A DNA stretch of 22,593 nt from an uncultured Collinsella sp. (GTDB taxonomy: Bacteria; Actinomycetota; Coriobacteriia; Coriobacteriales; Coriobacteriaceae). Shown here one piece after another: positions 1-7,060 of the stretch; the stretch's first letter is position 1; each line of letters opens with the position of its first letter. The translations under genes and the position numbers were made by a program. The notes below the pieces were generated by a model. That model was not told the origin of the DNA, did not search any database, and saw nothing but the letters and a program-made list of their open reading frames with translations. The stretch covers positions 1 to 22,593 of the forward strand of contig CABRIB010000023.1 in NCBI GenBank assembly GCA_902470915.1, read 5' to 3'.

Positions 1-47
1 CTACACAAGGAGTATCGTCGGCAGCGTCAGATGTGTATAAGAGACAG
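1..47 (+). other. Illumina Nextera P5/i5 adapter remnant (artefact)
   Basis: Bases 1-6 (CTACAC) match the end of the P5 primer, 7-14 (AAGGAGTA) match a Nextera i5 index (S507 as I remember the kit list), and 15-47 are the read-1 transposase adapter ending in the Tn5 mosaic end AGATGTGTATAAGAGACAG at 29-47. Genomic sequence begins at 48. A translated ORF across this junction begins MYKRQ, a typical adapter-derived peptide. It is not a biological element. Confidence 0.98.
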
Positions 48-259
48 GCGATGTCTATCGGCAGTTTTTGCCGTATTGCGCGGAGGCCGAGGTTACGCAT
101 GACCACTGCGTGCATGACGTGGATACGTACTTTCCCGATCTGGATGCCGATCCCGCGTGGGAGATTGCGCGGCGTGGCGGTGTTGCCACGATTGCCGCGG
201 GCGAGGGTGACGAGGGTCTCGATTATGAGTTCGTGACGTATCGTCGCGTTGAGGCGTAA
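48..259 (+). CDS. folA: Dihydrofolate reductase, C-terminal part (5' truncated by contig end)
   Basis: The frame is open from base 50 and ends at TAA 257-259, giving about 69 residues. It begins DVYRQFLPY, continues with an acidic HDVDTYFPDLD segment and ends YEFVTYRRVEA. This is the order seen at the end of DHFR: a 'YRxFLPY' helix, a 'xVxGDTxFPxxD' strand-turn, then a closing 'Y.F..Y.R' strand. DHFR reduces dihydrofolate to tetrahydrofolate with NADPH in the cytosol. The N-terminal substrate and cofactor residues lie off the contig, so the call rests on the C-terminal pattern only. The gene is truncated by the contig end, not broken. The first in-frame alternative start (TTG at 68) is internal and not a real start. 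Confidence 0.75.
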
Positions 260-303
260 ATCGTCTGGCGTGAACGGTATCATCGGGTTGTTTGAATGCA
301 TGG

Positions 304-322
304 GGCGGCGCTTAGCGTCGCC
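304..322 (+). terminator. Hairpin after folA, possible weak terminator
   Basis: GGCGGCGC (304-311), loop TTA, GCGTCGCC (315-322) form an 8-bp stem with one G-T wobble, 44 nt after the folA stop. It is followed only by TCGTTT, so the U-tract is poor. It may end folA transcription. Confidence 0.4.
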
Positions 323-330
323 TCGTTTGG

Positions 331-336
331 TATAGA
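331..336 (+). promoter_or_regulatory. Possible -10 of the RNA methyltransferase gene
   Basis: TATAGA preceded by GG, in the same GGTAWNNT form found before several other genes here. No convincing -35 is visible because the folA hairpin occupies that position. A transcript starting about 343 would exclude the ATG at 336 and supports translation from 369. Confidence 0.35.
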
Positions 337-368
337 TGTACTGTAAAGAAGGGTGCGGGCAGGCTGCT

Positions 369-1283
369 ATGACTGATGCCGTTGAGGTGCTGCGAATCGA
401 TTCGCTCGAGGACGAGCGGCTTGATGCCTACGTGCGACTGACCGAGCGTGAGCTGCGCTGCGTGCTGGAGCCGCAAAAGGGCATCTTTATCGCCGAGAGT
501 GCCAAGGTTATCGAGCGCGCAGTGCGTGCCGGATACGAGCCGGTGAGCTTTCTTTTGGGCGAACGCTGGCTCGACCAGATGATGCCGCTGTTTGAGCGCC
601 TGGTTGTGCGCGAAGGTGCGGGCCCGGTTCCCGTGTTCGTTGCCTCGATGGAGCTTATGGAGCAGCTGACGGGCTTTAACGTGACGCGCGGTGCGCTCGC
701 GGCGTTCCGTCGCCCGCGTCAGATTCCGGTTGATGAGTTCTTGGGCGGCGTCGTCGAGGCGGCGGGGGAGCGCCCGGTGCGCGTGTGCGTGCTCGAGGGT
801 ATTGTCGACCACACCAACGTCGGCGCGATTTTCCGCTCGGCGGCTGCGCTGAACGTCGATGGCATTTTGGTGAGCCCTACGTGCTGCGATCCGCTGTACC
901 GTCGCTCGGCCCGCGTGAGCATGGGCACGGTGTTCCAGGTGCCCTGGACACGCATTGGCAGCGAGGCACGCGTATGGCCGCATGATGGGCTGGCGGCGCT
1001 GCACGATGCCGGCTTTTCGTGTGCTGCCATGGCTTTGACGGATGATTCGGTGTCATTGGACGATCCCGCGCTGCAGGAGATTGACCGCCTGGCAATCTTT
1101 ATGGGCACCGAGGGTGCTGGCTTGGGCGTCAAGACCATTGCCGGCTGCGACCGCGCCGTGCGCATTCCGATGGCGCACGGGGTCGATTCGCTTAACGTGG
1201 CCGCGGCAAGTGCCGTCGCCTTTTGGCAGCTGTGCCCGCACGTGAGCAACGAGTATCACTACCAGCCGGGTTTGTATCACTAG
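369..1283 (+). CDS. TrmH/SpoU family RNA 2'-O-ribose methyltransferase
   Basis: This 304-residue protein should transfer a methyl group from S-adenosylmethionine to a ribose 2'-OH of rRNA or tRNA. The N-terminal part contains IFIAESAKVIERAV and resembles the SpoU substrate-binding domain. The C-terminal SPOUT domain shows the three family motifs: NVGAIFRSA with Asn near residue 150, IFMGTEGAG with Glu near 248, and a closing VDSLNVAAA with Asn near 276. These fit the deep-knot SAM site. I chose ATG 369 because AGG lies 5 nt upstream; ATG 336 has no Shine-Dalgarno and falls within or before the presumed promoter. The substrate base cannot be told from sequence. It lies alone between folA and the MATE gene. 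Confidence 0.88.
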   Translation: MTDAVEVLRIDSLEDERLDAYVRLTERELRCVLEPQKGIFIAESAKVIERAVRAGYEPVSFLLGERWLDQMMPLFERLVVREGAGPVPVFVASMELMEQLTGFNVTRGALAAFRRPRQIPVDEFLGGVVEAAGERPVRVCVLEGIVDHTNVGAIFRSAAALNVDGILVSPTCCDPLYRRSARVSMGTVFQVPWTRIGSEARVWPHDGLAALHDAGFSCAAMALTDDSVSLDDPALQEIDRLAIFMGTEGAGLGVKTIAGCDRAVRIPMAHGVDSLNVAAASAVAFWQLCPHVSNEYHYQPGLYH

Positions 1284-1338
1284 CGGGGTGCTCTCGAGCT
1301 TTGCCGCCAGAGGTGTTTCGACTGCCTTCGGTCGGTGT

Positions 1339-1366
1339 TAAGCTGAAAGCGGCTTTGCCGTACTAT
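1339..1366 (+). promoter_or_regulatory. Possible promoter of the MATE gene
   Basis: TTAAGC (1339-1344), 16 nt, TACTAT (1361-1366), 38 nt before the GTG start. A small 6-bp hairpin lies at 1319-1334 between the two genes without a T-run. Weak evidence based on spacing and hexamer shape only. Confidence 0.3.
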
Positions 1367-1403
1367 TGATGTGTTGTTTGGCGTACGCTAGCGGGGAGGG
1401 CGT

Positions 1404-2753
1404 GTGGCTAAGAAATCTACGGCTATCGATGTAACGCAGGGTGTCATTTGGCAGCAGCTGCTGTCGCTGTGCGTTCCCATCTTCTTTAGTTCGTTCTTTC
1501 AGCAGGCATACACGCTTATCGGTACCTATATCGTCGGTCAGTTTGGCGGCAAGCTCGCGCTGGGTGGCATTCAGGCCACGATGGTGCTCACCGAGCTCTG
1601 CATTGGCTTTTGCGTTGGCGTCGGTGCCGGCTGCGCGGTCATTACGGGCCAGTTTTTTGGCCAGCACGATGACGAGCGCCTGAGCCGATCGGTCCATACG
1701 GCCATGACGCTCGCGCTGGTGGGCGGAATCGTTTTCTCGATTCTTGGCATAGTGTTCGTTGAGCCCATGCTGGTGCTTATGAATACGCCGCATGAACTAT
1801 TGGCCGAGGGCGTGGCCTATGCCCGTTGCTATTTTGCCGCCATGGTTGCGGCGCTGCTGCTCAATATGGGAACGGCATTGCTGCGCGCCGTGGGCGACAC
1901 GCGCGGGCCCGCTGTGATCATCGCTTCCGGCTGCCTTGTTAATGCGGTGCTGGATGTCATCTTCGTTGCCGTACTTCATATGGAGGCTCTGGGCTGCGGC
2001 ATCGCGGTGGCGCTGACCATTTGCTCCAATGCCACGATGATCGTGATTCGTATGATGCACGCACCGGGTGCGTGGCGGCTTTCACTGTCCAAACTCGGCA
2101 TTGATCCTGGTATTTGTAAGAGCATGATTTCGTGTGGTCTGCCGCTTGGCTTTCAGTCTGCTGCGTATTCGATTTCCAACGTTTTGATTCAGGTGTCGGT
2201 CAACTCGTTTGGTGCCGATGTCACCACGGCTTGGGGTCTTTCGGGCCGCCTGGATGGCATTGTCTGGATGGTTACCGAGGCGCTTGGCGTGTCGATTACC
2301 ACGTTCTCGGCACAGAACTTTGGCGCGCGTAACTACGAGCGCATGCGAAAGGGCTACCATACGTCGCTCGTGCTGTCGTTTATGCTCATTGGTGGCCTGT
2401 CTGCCGTGCTGCTGGTGTTCTCGGGTCCGTTGTCGCGCCTGTTTGTCGACGATGCTTCGATTTCGGCGTACACCACGACCATCCTCCATTTCATTGCGCC
2501 GTTCTATGCGATTTTCTCGATTATCGAGAACGCCTCGGGTTCCATCCGCGGCGCCGGCGTGAGCTTGCAGCCCATGCTGCTCACGATTTTTGGCACCGTC
2601 GTGCTCAGGGTGATCTGGGTGTTTGCGATTATGCCGTTCGATCCGTCGCTTGAGCACCTGCTGCTGGTCTACCCTGTAACCTGGCTCATCACCGCCATAA
2701 TGTTCACCATCTACCACCACAGCGGCAACTGGCTAGGCCGCGCCACCGCCTAG
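1404..2753 (+). CDS. MATE family multidrug/Na+-coupled efflux protein
   Basis: This 449-residue, very hydrophobic protein has the two-half layout of MATE exporters, with about 12 membrane segments, starting with a short polar N-terminus (MAKKSTAID) and a QQLLSLCVPIFFSSFFQQAY segment. Each half carries the family turn motif: RAVGDTRGP near residues 160-169 and IRGAGVSLQP near 380. MATE proteins exchange Na+ or H+ for cationic drugs or metabolites across the cytoplasmic membrane; the substrate here is unknown. The GTG start at 1404 is preceded by GGGGAGGG with about 4 nt spacing. The stop codon lies inside a 30-bp palindrome shared with the convergent adenosyltransferase gene. Confidence 0.92.
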   Translation: MAKKSTAIDVTQGVIWQQLLSLCVPIFFSSFFQQAYTLIGTYIVGQFGGKLALGGIQATMVLTELCIGFCVGVGAGCAVITGQFFGQHDDERLSRSVHTAMTLALVGGIVFSILGIVFVEPMLVLMNTPHELLAEGVAYARCYFAAMVAALLLNMGTALLRAVGDTRGPAVIIASGCLVNAVLDVIFVAVLHMEALGCGIAVALTICSNATMIVIRMMHAPGAWRLSLSKLGIDPGICKSMISCGLPLGFQSAAYSISNVLIQVSVNSFGADVTTAWGLSGRLDGIVWMVTEALGVSITTFSAQNFGARNYERMRKGYHTSLVLSFMLIGGLSAVLLVFSGPLSRLFVDDASISAYTTTILHFIAPFYAIFSIIENASGSIRGAGVSLQPMLLTIFGTVVLRVIWVFAIMPFDPSLEHLLLVYPVTWLITAIMFTIYHHSGNWLGRATA

Positions 2754-2779
2754 CCATTGGGGACGTCCCCAATGGCTAG
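2750..2779. repeat. Perfect 30-bp palindrome spanning both convergent stop codons
   Basis: Both 15-nt halves are exactly complementary around the centre 2764/2765, with the core TTGGGGACGTCCCCAA. The left end contains TAG 2751-2753, which stops the MATE gene; the right end contains its mirror image, the stop of the minus-strand adenosyltransferase gene (2776-2778). There is no T-run, so it is not a classical intrinsic terminator, but it would form a strong hairpin in either transcript. The core matches the repeat at 10207-10253. Confidence 0.9.
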
Positions 2780-3261
2780 TATTCGATGCCTTGGCGGGCT
2801 AGGAGGCCTTCGTCGAAGTAGTGTTTGACGGGGCGCATTTCGGTTACTAGGTCGGCAAGGTCGGCGAGGGGCAGCAAGCCACGGCCGGTGAGTACGAGCT
2901 CCGTGGTGGCGGGCTTTATCGCGATCAACGCTTCGACATCTTCGCGCGTCACAAAGCCCCGTCGCATGGCTTCTCCCAGCTCATCCAAGATCAGCACGTC
3001 GACCTGGCTAATCTGCTCGCGCGCCAGCTCCATGATCTGTGCGGCACAGGCTTCGGGCGTGTCGCGGTCGGCTTGCACGATGCGTAGCCCCAATCGAGGT
3101 GCTGCGTCATGTTCGGCACAGTGCAGCTTCTTGGCAAATTGAAGCATGAGCACGTTAAGTCCATAGCCCGTGGCGCGCAGCGCGAGCCCCAGCGCAGCCG
3201 TCGTCTTGCCCTTGCCGTCGCCCGTATAGATTTGAACCTTGCCGACTTCCAGTGATGCCAT
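2776..3261 (-). CDS. cobO: Cob(I)yrinic acid a,c-diamide / cobalamin adenosyltransferase (CobA/CobO/BtuR type)
   Basis: This 161-residue protein should transfer the adenosyl group of ATP to Co(I) corrinoids to make coenzyme B12 forms, in the cytosol. It begins with the altered P-loop GDGKGKTT (residues 14-21), typical of the CobA/BtuR family, followed by GLALRA. The middle holds LILDELGEAMRRGF, matching the family 'LDE..' segment, then LVLTGRG and the closing DLVTEMRPVKHYFDEG with QGIEY at the end, all in family order. Length is slightly short compared with about 170-200 aa relatives. AAAGGAC lies about 8 nt before the ATG. No other cobalamin synthesis gene is adjacent, so it may serve salvage of corrinoids. 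It is divergent from ftsH. Confidence 0.9.
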   Translation of the reverse strand: MASLEVGKVQIYTGDGKGKTTAALGLALRATGYGLNVLMLQFAKKLHCAEHDAAPRLGLRIVQADRDTPEACAAQIMELAREQISQVDVLILDELGEAMRRGFVTREDVEALIAIKPATTELVLTGRGLLPLADLADLVTEMRPVKHYFDEGLLARQGIEY

Positions 3262-3286
3262 CTCTGTCCTTTCGTGCCCGGCGTCG

Positions 3287-3311
3287 GTTTATCGCCGTCC
3301 GGGTTGGGTAT
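3287..3311 (+). promoter_or_regulatory. SigB-like promoter of ftsH
   Basis: GTTTAT (3287-3292), 13 nt, GGGTAT (3306-3311) agrees with the Bacillus SigB consensus GTTTww-N12-15-GGGwAw. A SigA-type -10, TATTCT (3309-3314), overlaps it but has no good -35. The same window encodes a SigB/SigF-type sigma factor at 17662. Assignment to that sigma is inference. Confidence 0.5.
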
Positions 3312-3321
3312 TCTAGAAAAC

Positions 3322-3349
3322 ATTATCAACCCCAGTAGATGGAGTTCAA
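3322..3349 (-). promoter_or_regulatory. Candidate promoter of the adenosyltransferase gene
   Basis: On the minus strand TTGAAC (complement of 3344-3349), 16 nt, GATAAT (complement of 3322-3327) forms a good housekeeping promoter about 60 nt before the gene start. Its -35 overlaps the start of ftsH, so the two divergent promoters face each other. Confidence 0.45.
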
Positions 3350-3353
3350 GCAG

Positions 3354-5246
3354 ATGGAGATGGATGACAACAAACGTAGACGGAATATGATCCTCTACGT
3401 GCTCATCGCCTTCGTCGTCTACCTCGTGCTCTCGACCGTTCTGTTCCCCAACATCGGTCACACGCAGCAGATTACGAAGACCGATTATTCGACGTTTGTC
3501 AAAGCGCTCGATAAGAAGAGTGTCGACAAGGTCGAGTACAACACGGACGATTACTCGATTTATTACACCAAAAAGGGCGAGGACGAGAACATCGCTTACA
3601 AGACGACCGTTGTGCCGAATGATGCGGGCTTTACCGATCGCGTGCTTGAATCCGGTGCGTCTCTGGAGTCCGTCGTTCCAGATAAAAACTCGGGTCTGAT
3701 GACCTACTACCTGCTCACACTCATCCTTCCCATGGCGATTTTCTTCCTCATCGGTTGGTGGCTCAACCGCCGCATGAAGAAGGCTATGGGCGATGACGGC
3801 CCGTCGATGAACTTTGGTGGCGGCGGTTTTGGCGGCGGCGGACTGGGCAAGTCCGGTGCTCGCGTGATCGCCTCCAAGGACGTGGGCGTGACCTTTAAGG
3901 ATGTCGCTGGCCAGGAAGAGGCCAAGGAATCCCTCAAGGAGGTCGTCGACTTTCTGGAGAAGCCGCAGCGCTACGAGGAGATCGGCGCCAAGCTGCCGCG
4001 CGGTGCTCTCCTTGTTGGCCCTCCGGGTACCGGTAAGACCCTGCTTGCCAAGGCTGTTGCCGGCGAGGCCGGTGTTCCGTTCTTTAGCATTTCGGGCTCT
4101 GAGTTCGTTGAGATGTTTGTTGGTCGCGGCGCTGCTAAGGTTCGTGACCTGTTTAAGCAGGCCAAGGAAAAGGCCCCGTGCATCGTTTTTATCGATGAGA
4201 TCGATACCATCGGCAAAAAGCGTGATGGCGGCGGCTTTAGCGGCAACGACGAGCGCGAGCAGACGCTCAATCAGTTGCTGACCGAGATGGACGGCTTTGA
4301 TAACCACAAGGGCATCGTCGTCCTTGCTGCCACCAACCGCCCCGACAGCCTTGACCCGGCTCTGTTGCGTCCCGGTCGCTTTGACCGCCGCATTCCCGTC
4401 GAGCTGCCCGATTTGACCGGTCGCAAGAATATCCTTGAGCTGCACGCCAAGAGCGTGAAGACCCAGCCGCCGATCGATCTGACCGCGATTGCCCGCGCCA
4501 CGCCTGGTGCCTCGGGCGCCGATTTGGCCAATATCATTAACGAGGGCGCCCTGCGCGCCGTTCGCGAAGGTCGCAAGCGTGCAACCCAGGACGACTTCGA
4601 GGAGTCGGTGGAGGTCGTCATTGCCGGCCAACAGCGTAAGTCCACGGTGCTTTCCGACCACGAGAAGCAGGTCGTTTCCTACCATGAGATCGGCCATGCC
4701 ATTGTTGCCGCTCGCCAGAAGGGCTCTGCGCCGGTCACGAAGATCACCATCGTTCCGCGCACGAGCGGTGCCCTGGGCTACACCATGCAGGTCGAGGAGG
4801 ACGAGCGCTTCCTGACCACGCGCCAGGAGGTCCTGGATAAGCTCGCCGTCTACTGCGGTGGTCGAGCGGCCGAGGAGCTCATCTTTGGCGAGATGACGAC
4901 CGGTGCCGCCAACGATATCGAGCAGGCCACCAAGCTCGCCCGCAACATGGTGACGCGCTTTGGTATGTCCGACGAGTTTGGCATGATGGCGCTCGGTACC
5001 GTCCAGAATGCGTACCTCAACCAGGATACGTCGCTCACCTGCGCCCCCGGTACGGCCGAGCGTGTGGACGCAATTGTCGCCAAGTTGATTGAGGATGCGC
5101 ACGACCGCGCCCTGCAGATCCTCAAGGAAAACAAGTTCAAGCTCCACGAGCTGGCTCGTTATCTGTACAAGAAGGAGACGATCACGGGCGAGGAGTTCAT
5201 GAATCTCCTCACGCGTGAGAACCCGCTGATGCCCAAGCAGCAGTAA
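3354..5246 (+). CDS. ftsH: ATP-dependent zinc metalloprotease FtsH
   Basis: This is a membrane-anchored AAA+ protease that extracts and degrades damaged membrane proteins and short-lived regulators as a hexamer. From ATG 3354 it has 630 residues. It shows a first membrane segment (ILYVLIAFVVYLVL, about 12-28), an extracytoplasmic domain, a second membrane segment (LLTLILPMAIFFLIGWW, about 120-138), a glycine-rich linker, Walker A GPPGTGKT (about 222-229), Walker B IVFIDEID, the second region of homology ending LLRPGRFDRR, and the zinc site HEIGH (about 444-448) with the third ligand in AANDIEQ (Asp about 521). HEIGH replaces the more usual HEAGH, with all ligands kept. ATG 3354 has GGAG 9 nt upstream; ATG 3339 has none. 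A SigB-like promoter precedes it. Confidence 0.95.
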   Translation: MEMDDNKRRRNMILYVLIAFVVYLVLSTVLFPNIGHTQQITKTDYSTFVKALDKKSVDKVEYNTDDYSIYYTKKGEDENIAYKTTVVPNDAGFTDRVLESGASLESVVPDKNSGLMTYYLLTLILPMAIFFLIGWWLNRRMKKAMGDDGPSMNFGGGGFGGGGLGKSGARVIASKDVGVTFKDVAGQEEAKESLKEVVDFLEKPQRYEEIGAKLPRGALLVGPPGTGKTLLAKAVAGEAGVPFFSISGSEFVEMFVGRGAAKVRDLFKQAKEKAPCIVFIDEIDTIGKKRDGGGFSGNDEREQTLNQLLTEMDGFDNHKGIVVLAATNRPDSLDPALLRPGRFDRRIPVELPDLTGRKNILELHAKSVKTQPPIDLTAIARATPGASGADLANIINEGALRAVREGRKRATQDDFEESVEVVIAGQQRKSTVLSDHEKQVVSYHEIGHAIVAARQKGSAPVTKITIVPRTSGALGYTMQVEEDERFLTTRQEVLDKLAVYCGGRAAEELIFGEMTTGAANDIEQATKLARNMVTRFGMSDEFGMMALGTVQNAYLNQDTSLTCAPGTAERVDAIVAKLIEDAHDRALQILKENKFKLHELARYLYKKETITGEEFMNLLTRENPLMPKQQ

Positions 5247-5272
5247 CGCCGCGGCCGAGCCAGTAAACGCCG

Positions 5273-5310
5273 ACGCCCCATTTGAGCAGCTTTCTCAAAT
5301 GGGGCGTTTT
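5273..5310 (+). terminator. Intrinsic terminator of ftsH
   Basis: ACGCCCCATTTGAG (5273-5286), 7-nt loop, CTCAAATGGGGCGT (5294-5307) make a perfect 14-bp stem running into TTTT at 5307-5310, 26 nt after the ftsH stop. Confidence 0.9.
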
Positions 5311-5327
5311 GCTTGAGAGGGATGGAA

Positions 5328-5783
5328 ATGAAGATCGTGGTGAGCGCCTGCTTGATGGGCGAGAGCTGCAAGTATAACGGGCTCGATAACTACCACCGCG
5401 CGTTGGTCGAGGCTTGCGAGCGCACGGGGACCGAGGTCCTCCTCGTGTGCCCCGAGGTCTTTGGCGGCCTGCCCACGCCGCGCAAGCCGTCCGAGATTGT
5501 GAACGGCGAGGTTCGTACCTGCGAGGGCATCTCGGTTGATCGCGAATTTCGCCTGGGTGCCCAACGTGCGCTCGATATGTGCGAGCAGGCGGGCGGGCCG
5601 GAAGAGATCGCCGCGTGCATCCTGCAGGACCGTAGTCCCTCGTGCGGCGCGGGTCGCATCTACGACGGTACCTTTAGCGGTACGCTCACCGCGGGCAACG
5701 GCGTCTTCGTTGATCTGTTGCTGCGTCACGGCTATCGCGTTATACCAGCTTGCGAGTTCGACCCCAGCATGCTGGAGCAATAA
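5328..5783 (+). CDS. DUF523 family protein
   Basis: This 151-residue cytosolic protein has the complete DUF523 pattern: VSACLMGESCKYNG at the N-terminus, CPEVFGGLPTPRKP near residues 43-56, and LQDRSPSCG near 100-108. The conserved cysteines (in ACL, SCK, CPE and SCG) suggest a metal or iron-sulphur site, but I know of no established reaction for this family. ATG 5328 is preceded by GAGAGG at 7 nt, which I prefer to TTG 5313 or ATG 5322. The gene starts just 18 nt after the ftsH terminator with no clear promoter of its own, so it may depend on read-through. It converges with the alcohol dehydrogenase gene. Confidence 0.85.
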   Translation: MKIVVSACLMGESCKYNGLDNYHRALVEACERTGTEVLLVCPEVFGGLPTPRKPSEIVNGEVRTCEGISVDREFRLGAQRALDMCEQAGGPEEIAACILQDRSPSCGAGRIYDGTFSGTLTAGNGVFVDLLLRHGYRVIPACEFDPSMLEQ

Positions 5784-5822
5784 AAAACCACCACAAGGGC
5801 ACTGCTCCCTTGTGGTGGTTTT
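5784..5822. terminator. Bidirectional terminator, copy of a dispersed hairpin family
   Basis: AAAACCACCACAAGGG (5784-5799), loop CACTGCT, CCCTTGTGGTGGTTTT (5807-5822): a perfect 16-bp stem with A-tract and T-tract, working for both the DUF523 gene and the minus-strand dehydrogenase. It is closely related, in inverted orientation, to the hairpin at 13422-13463, including the loop. Confidence 0.92.
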
Positions 5823-5831
5823 GGGCTAGGC

Positions 5832-6914
5832 CTAGAGCGTGTGGCCGTAGGCGTTGGCAGCCTTGATGGCGGCGGCGAACTTTTCGTCGGTGAAGGGCTC
5901 CGGGTTGCCTTGCTTCCACTCGTTGGTGGCGTGTGCGTATTCGCACAGGGCAGGGATGTCGGCCTTGGAAAGTCCGACCTGCTCAAGCGTTACGGGCAGG
6001 CCCATCTGCTTGTTAAAGGCGGCGTAGCGTTCAAGGCTCTCGGTATCGCCCGTATAGGCAAACAGCACGAGCACGCCCAGGCTCACGACCTCACCGTGCA
6101 GATAGGTTCCCTCGCGCGGAATGCTGCACGTCGCATTGTAGAACGCGTGCGCCACGCTCGAGTTGTAGTAGTAATCGTTTTGGTTGGTCAGGTTCGAGAC
6201 ATAGCCCGTGTTGACCACGATGTCGAGCGCGATCTGCTTGACGGCCTCGCTCGACAGATTCCGGCGCACGTCCTCAAGACCCTGGACGCCATAAGTAAAC
6301 AGCGGCTCGGAGCAGGTGTGGGCGAGTGCCAGGCCAAGACCGGCGGTATGCTCCAAATTACCGGCGCTCGTGGCGTATTCGACCTCGGGCTGCTTGGACA
6401 GGGCATCGCCCACGCCGGCCCAGAAGTACTCCGCCGGAGCTTCGGCGATAATCTTGGGGTTGATGAAGATATGCGCAGGTCGGTTGGGGTACGAATATCC
6501 CTCGAGCGAGCCGTCGTCGTTGTACACGACGGCAATGGCGGTCGCGGCCGAGCAGTTGGAACAGATCGTCGGGACGGTGAAGACGATCTTCTTGAGCTCG
6601 ATGGCTGCGGTCTTCACGGTGTCGAGTGCCTTGCCGCCGCCACAGGCGATAAGCACGTCTGCCTGCTGGCAAGCGGGGGAGTTCACGACCTTGGCGATAT
6701 TGGCGCGCGTGCTGTTGGTGCCGTAGACGCGCGTCTCCAGAATCTCGACGTCGGTGCCTGCCAGCGCAGCCTCGATGCCCGGCAGCGCCGCAGCCAGGGC
6801 TCGCTTGCCGCCGATGATGGCGACCTTGGTCGCTCCGTACTCTGCCAGCGCGGCGGGCAACTCGGTAAAACAATCCTCGCCAACGGTGTAGTCGCTCATT
6901 CCAATCGTGCGCAT
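5832..6914 (-). CDS. Iron-containing alcohol dehydrogenase family protein, glycerol dehydrogenase-like
   Basis: This 360-residue protein is an NAD(P)-dependent metal oxidoreductase of the GldA/dehydroquinate synthase-like fold. It shows the dinucleotide-binding GGGKALDTVK (residues 92-101), a PTICSNCSAAT segment near 115-125 matching GldA's 'PTIASTDAP' region, and three metal ligands in family positions: Asp170 (GVGDAL), His256 (SVAHAF) and His273 (YLHGEV). The Asp that contacts glycerol in GldA appears replaced by Cys121, so glycerol may not be the substrate; a different polyol, aldehyde or ketone is possible. Start ATG 6914 has AAGAAGG about 6 nt upstream. It is transcribed alone, divergent from the ileS leader. 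I left the symbol empty because substrate is uncertain. Confidence 0.82.
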   Translation of the reverse strand: MRTIGMSDYTVGEDCFTELPAALAEYGATKVAIIGGKRALAAALPGIEAALAGTDVEILETRVYGTNSTRANIAKVVNSPACQQADVLIACGGGKALDTVKTAAIELKKIVFTVPTICSNCSAATAIAVVYNDDGSLEGYSYPNRPAHIFINPKIIAEAPAEYFWAGVGDALSKQPEVEYATSAGNLEHTAGLGLALAHTCSEPLFTYGVQGLEDVRRNLSSEAVKQIALDIVVNTGYVSNLTNQNDYYYNSSVAHAFYNATCSIPREGTYLHGEVVSLGVLVLFAYTGDTESLERYAAFNKQMGLPVTLEQVGLSKADIPALCEYAHATNEWKQGNPEPFTDEKFAAAIKAANAYGHTL

Positions 6915-7035
6915 AGCAACCTTCTTTCGTTCGATAAAGTGCTTTCAGGTATTTTGCTCCAAGAGAAGGTCCACAGCCGCGAGAAATTTCGAACGTATAA
7001 AACCAGTGTTGAGGGTTTTTCGCCGGCGCTGAACG

Positions 7036-7044
7036 TGCTAGCAT
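7036..7044 (+). promoter_or_regulatory. Candidate extended -10 of the ileS T-box transcript
   Basis: TGCTAGCAT gives an extended -10 (TG-N-TAGCAT) ending 16 nt before the first T-box stem. The -35 region is only T-rich (TTTTTC near 7016-7021). Position relative to the leader is the main support. Confidence 0.4.
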
Positions 7045-7060
7045 ACTCCGCATAAGCGTT

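Noticed and set aside
1319..1334. Terminator after the RNA methyltransferase gene
   Set aside because: Only a 6-bp stem with one wobble and no T-run.
2991..5147. 718-residue ORF antisense to ftsH running into the adenosyltransferase gene
   Set aside because: It is antisense to FtsH motifs and then out of frame within cobO; no family resemblance.
6989..6997. CGAACGTAT near the dehydrogenase leader as a second SOS box
   Set aside because: Only one half-site; the GTTCG half is missing.
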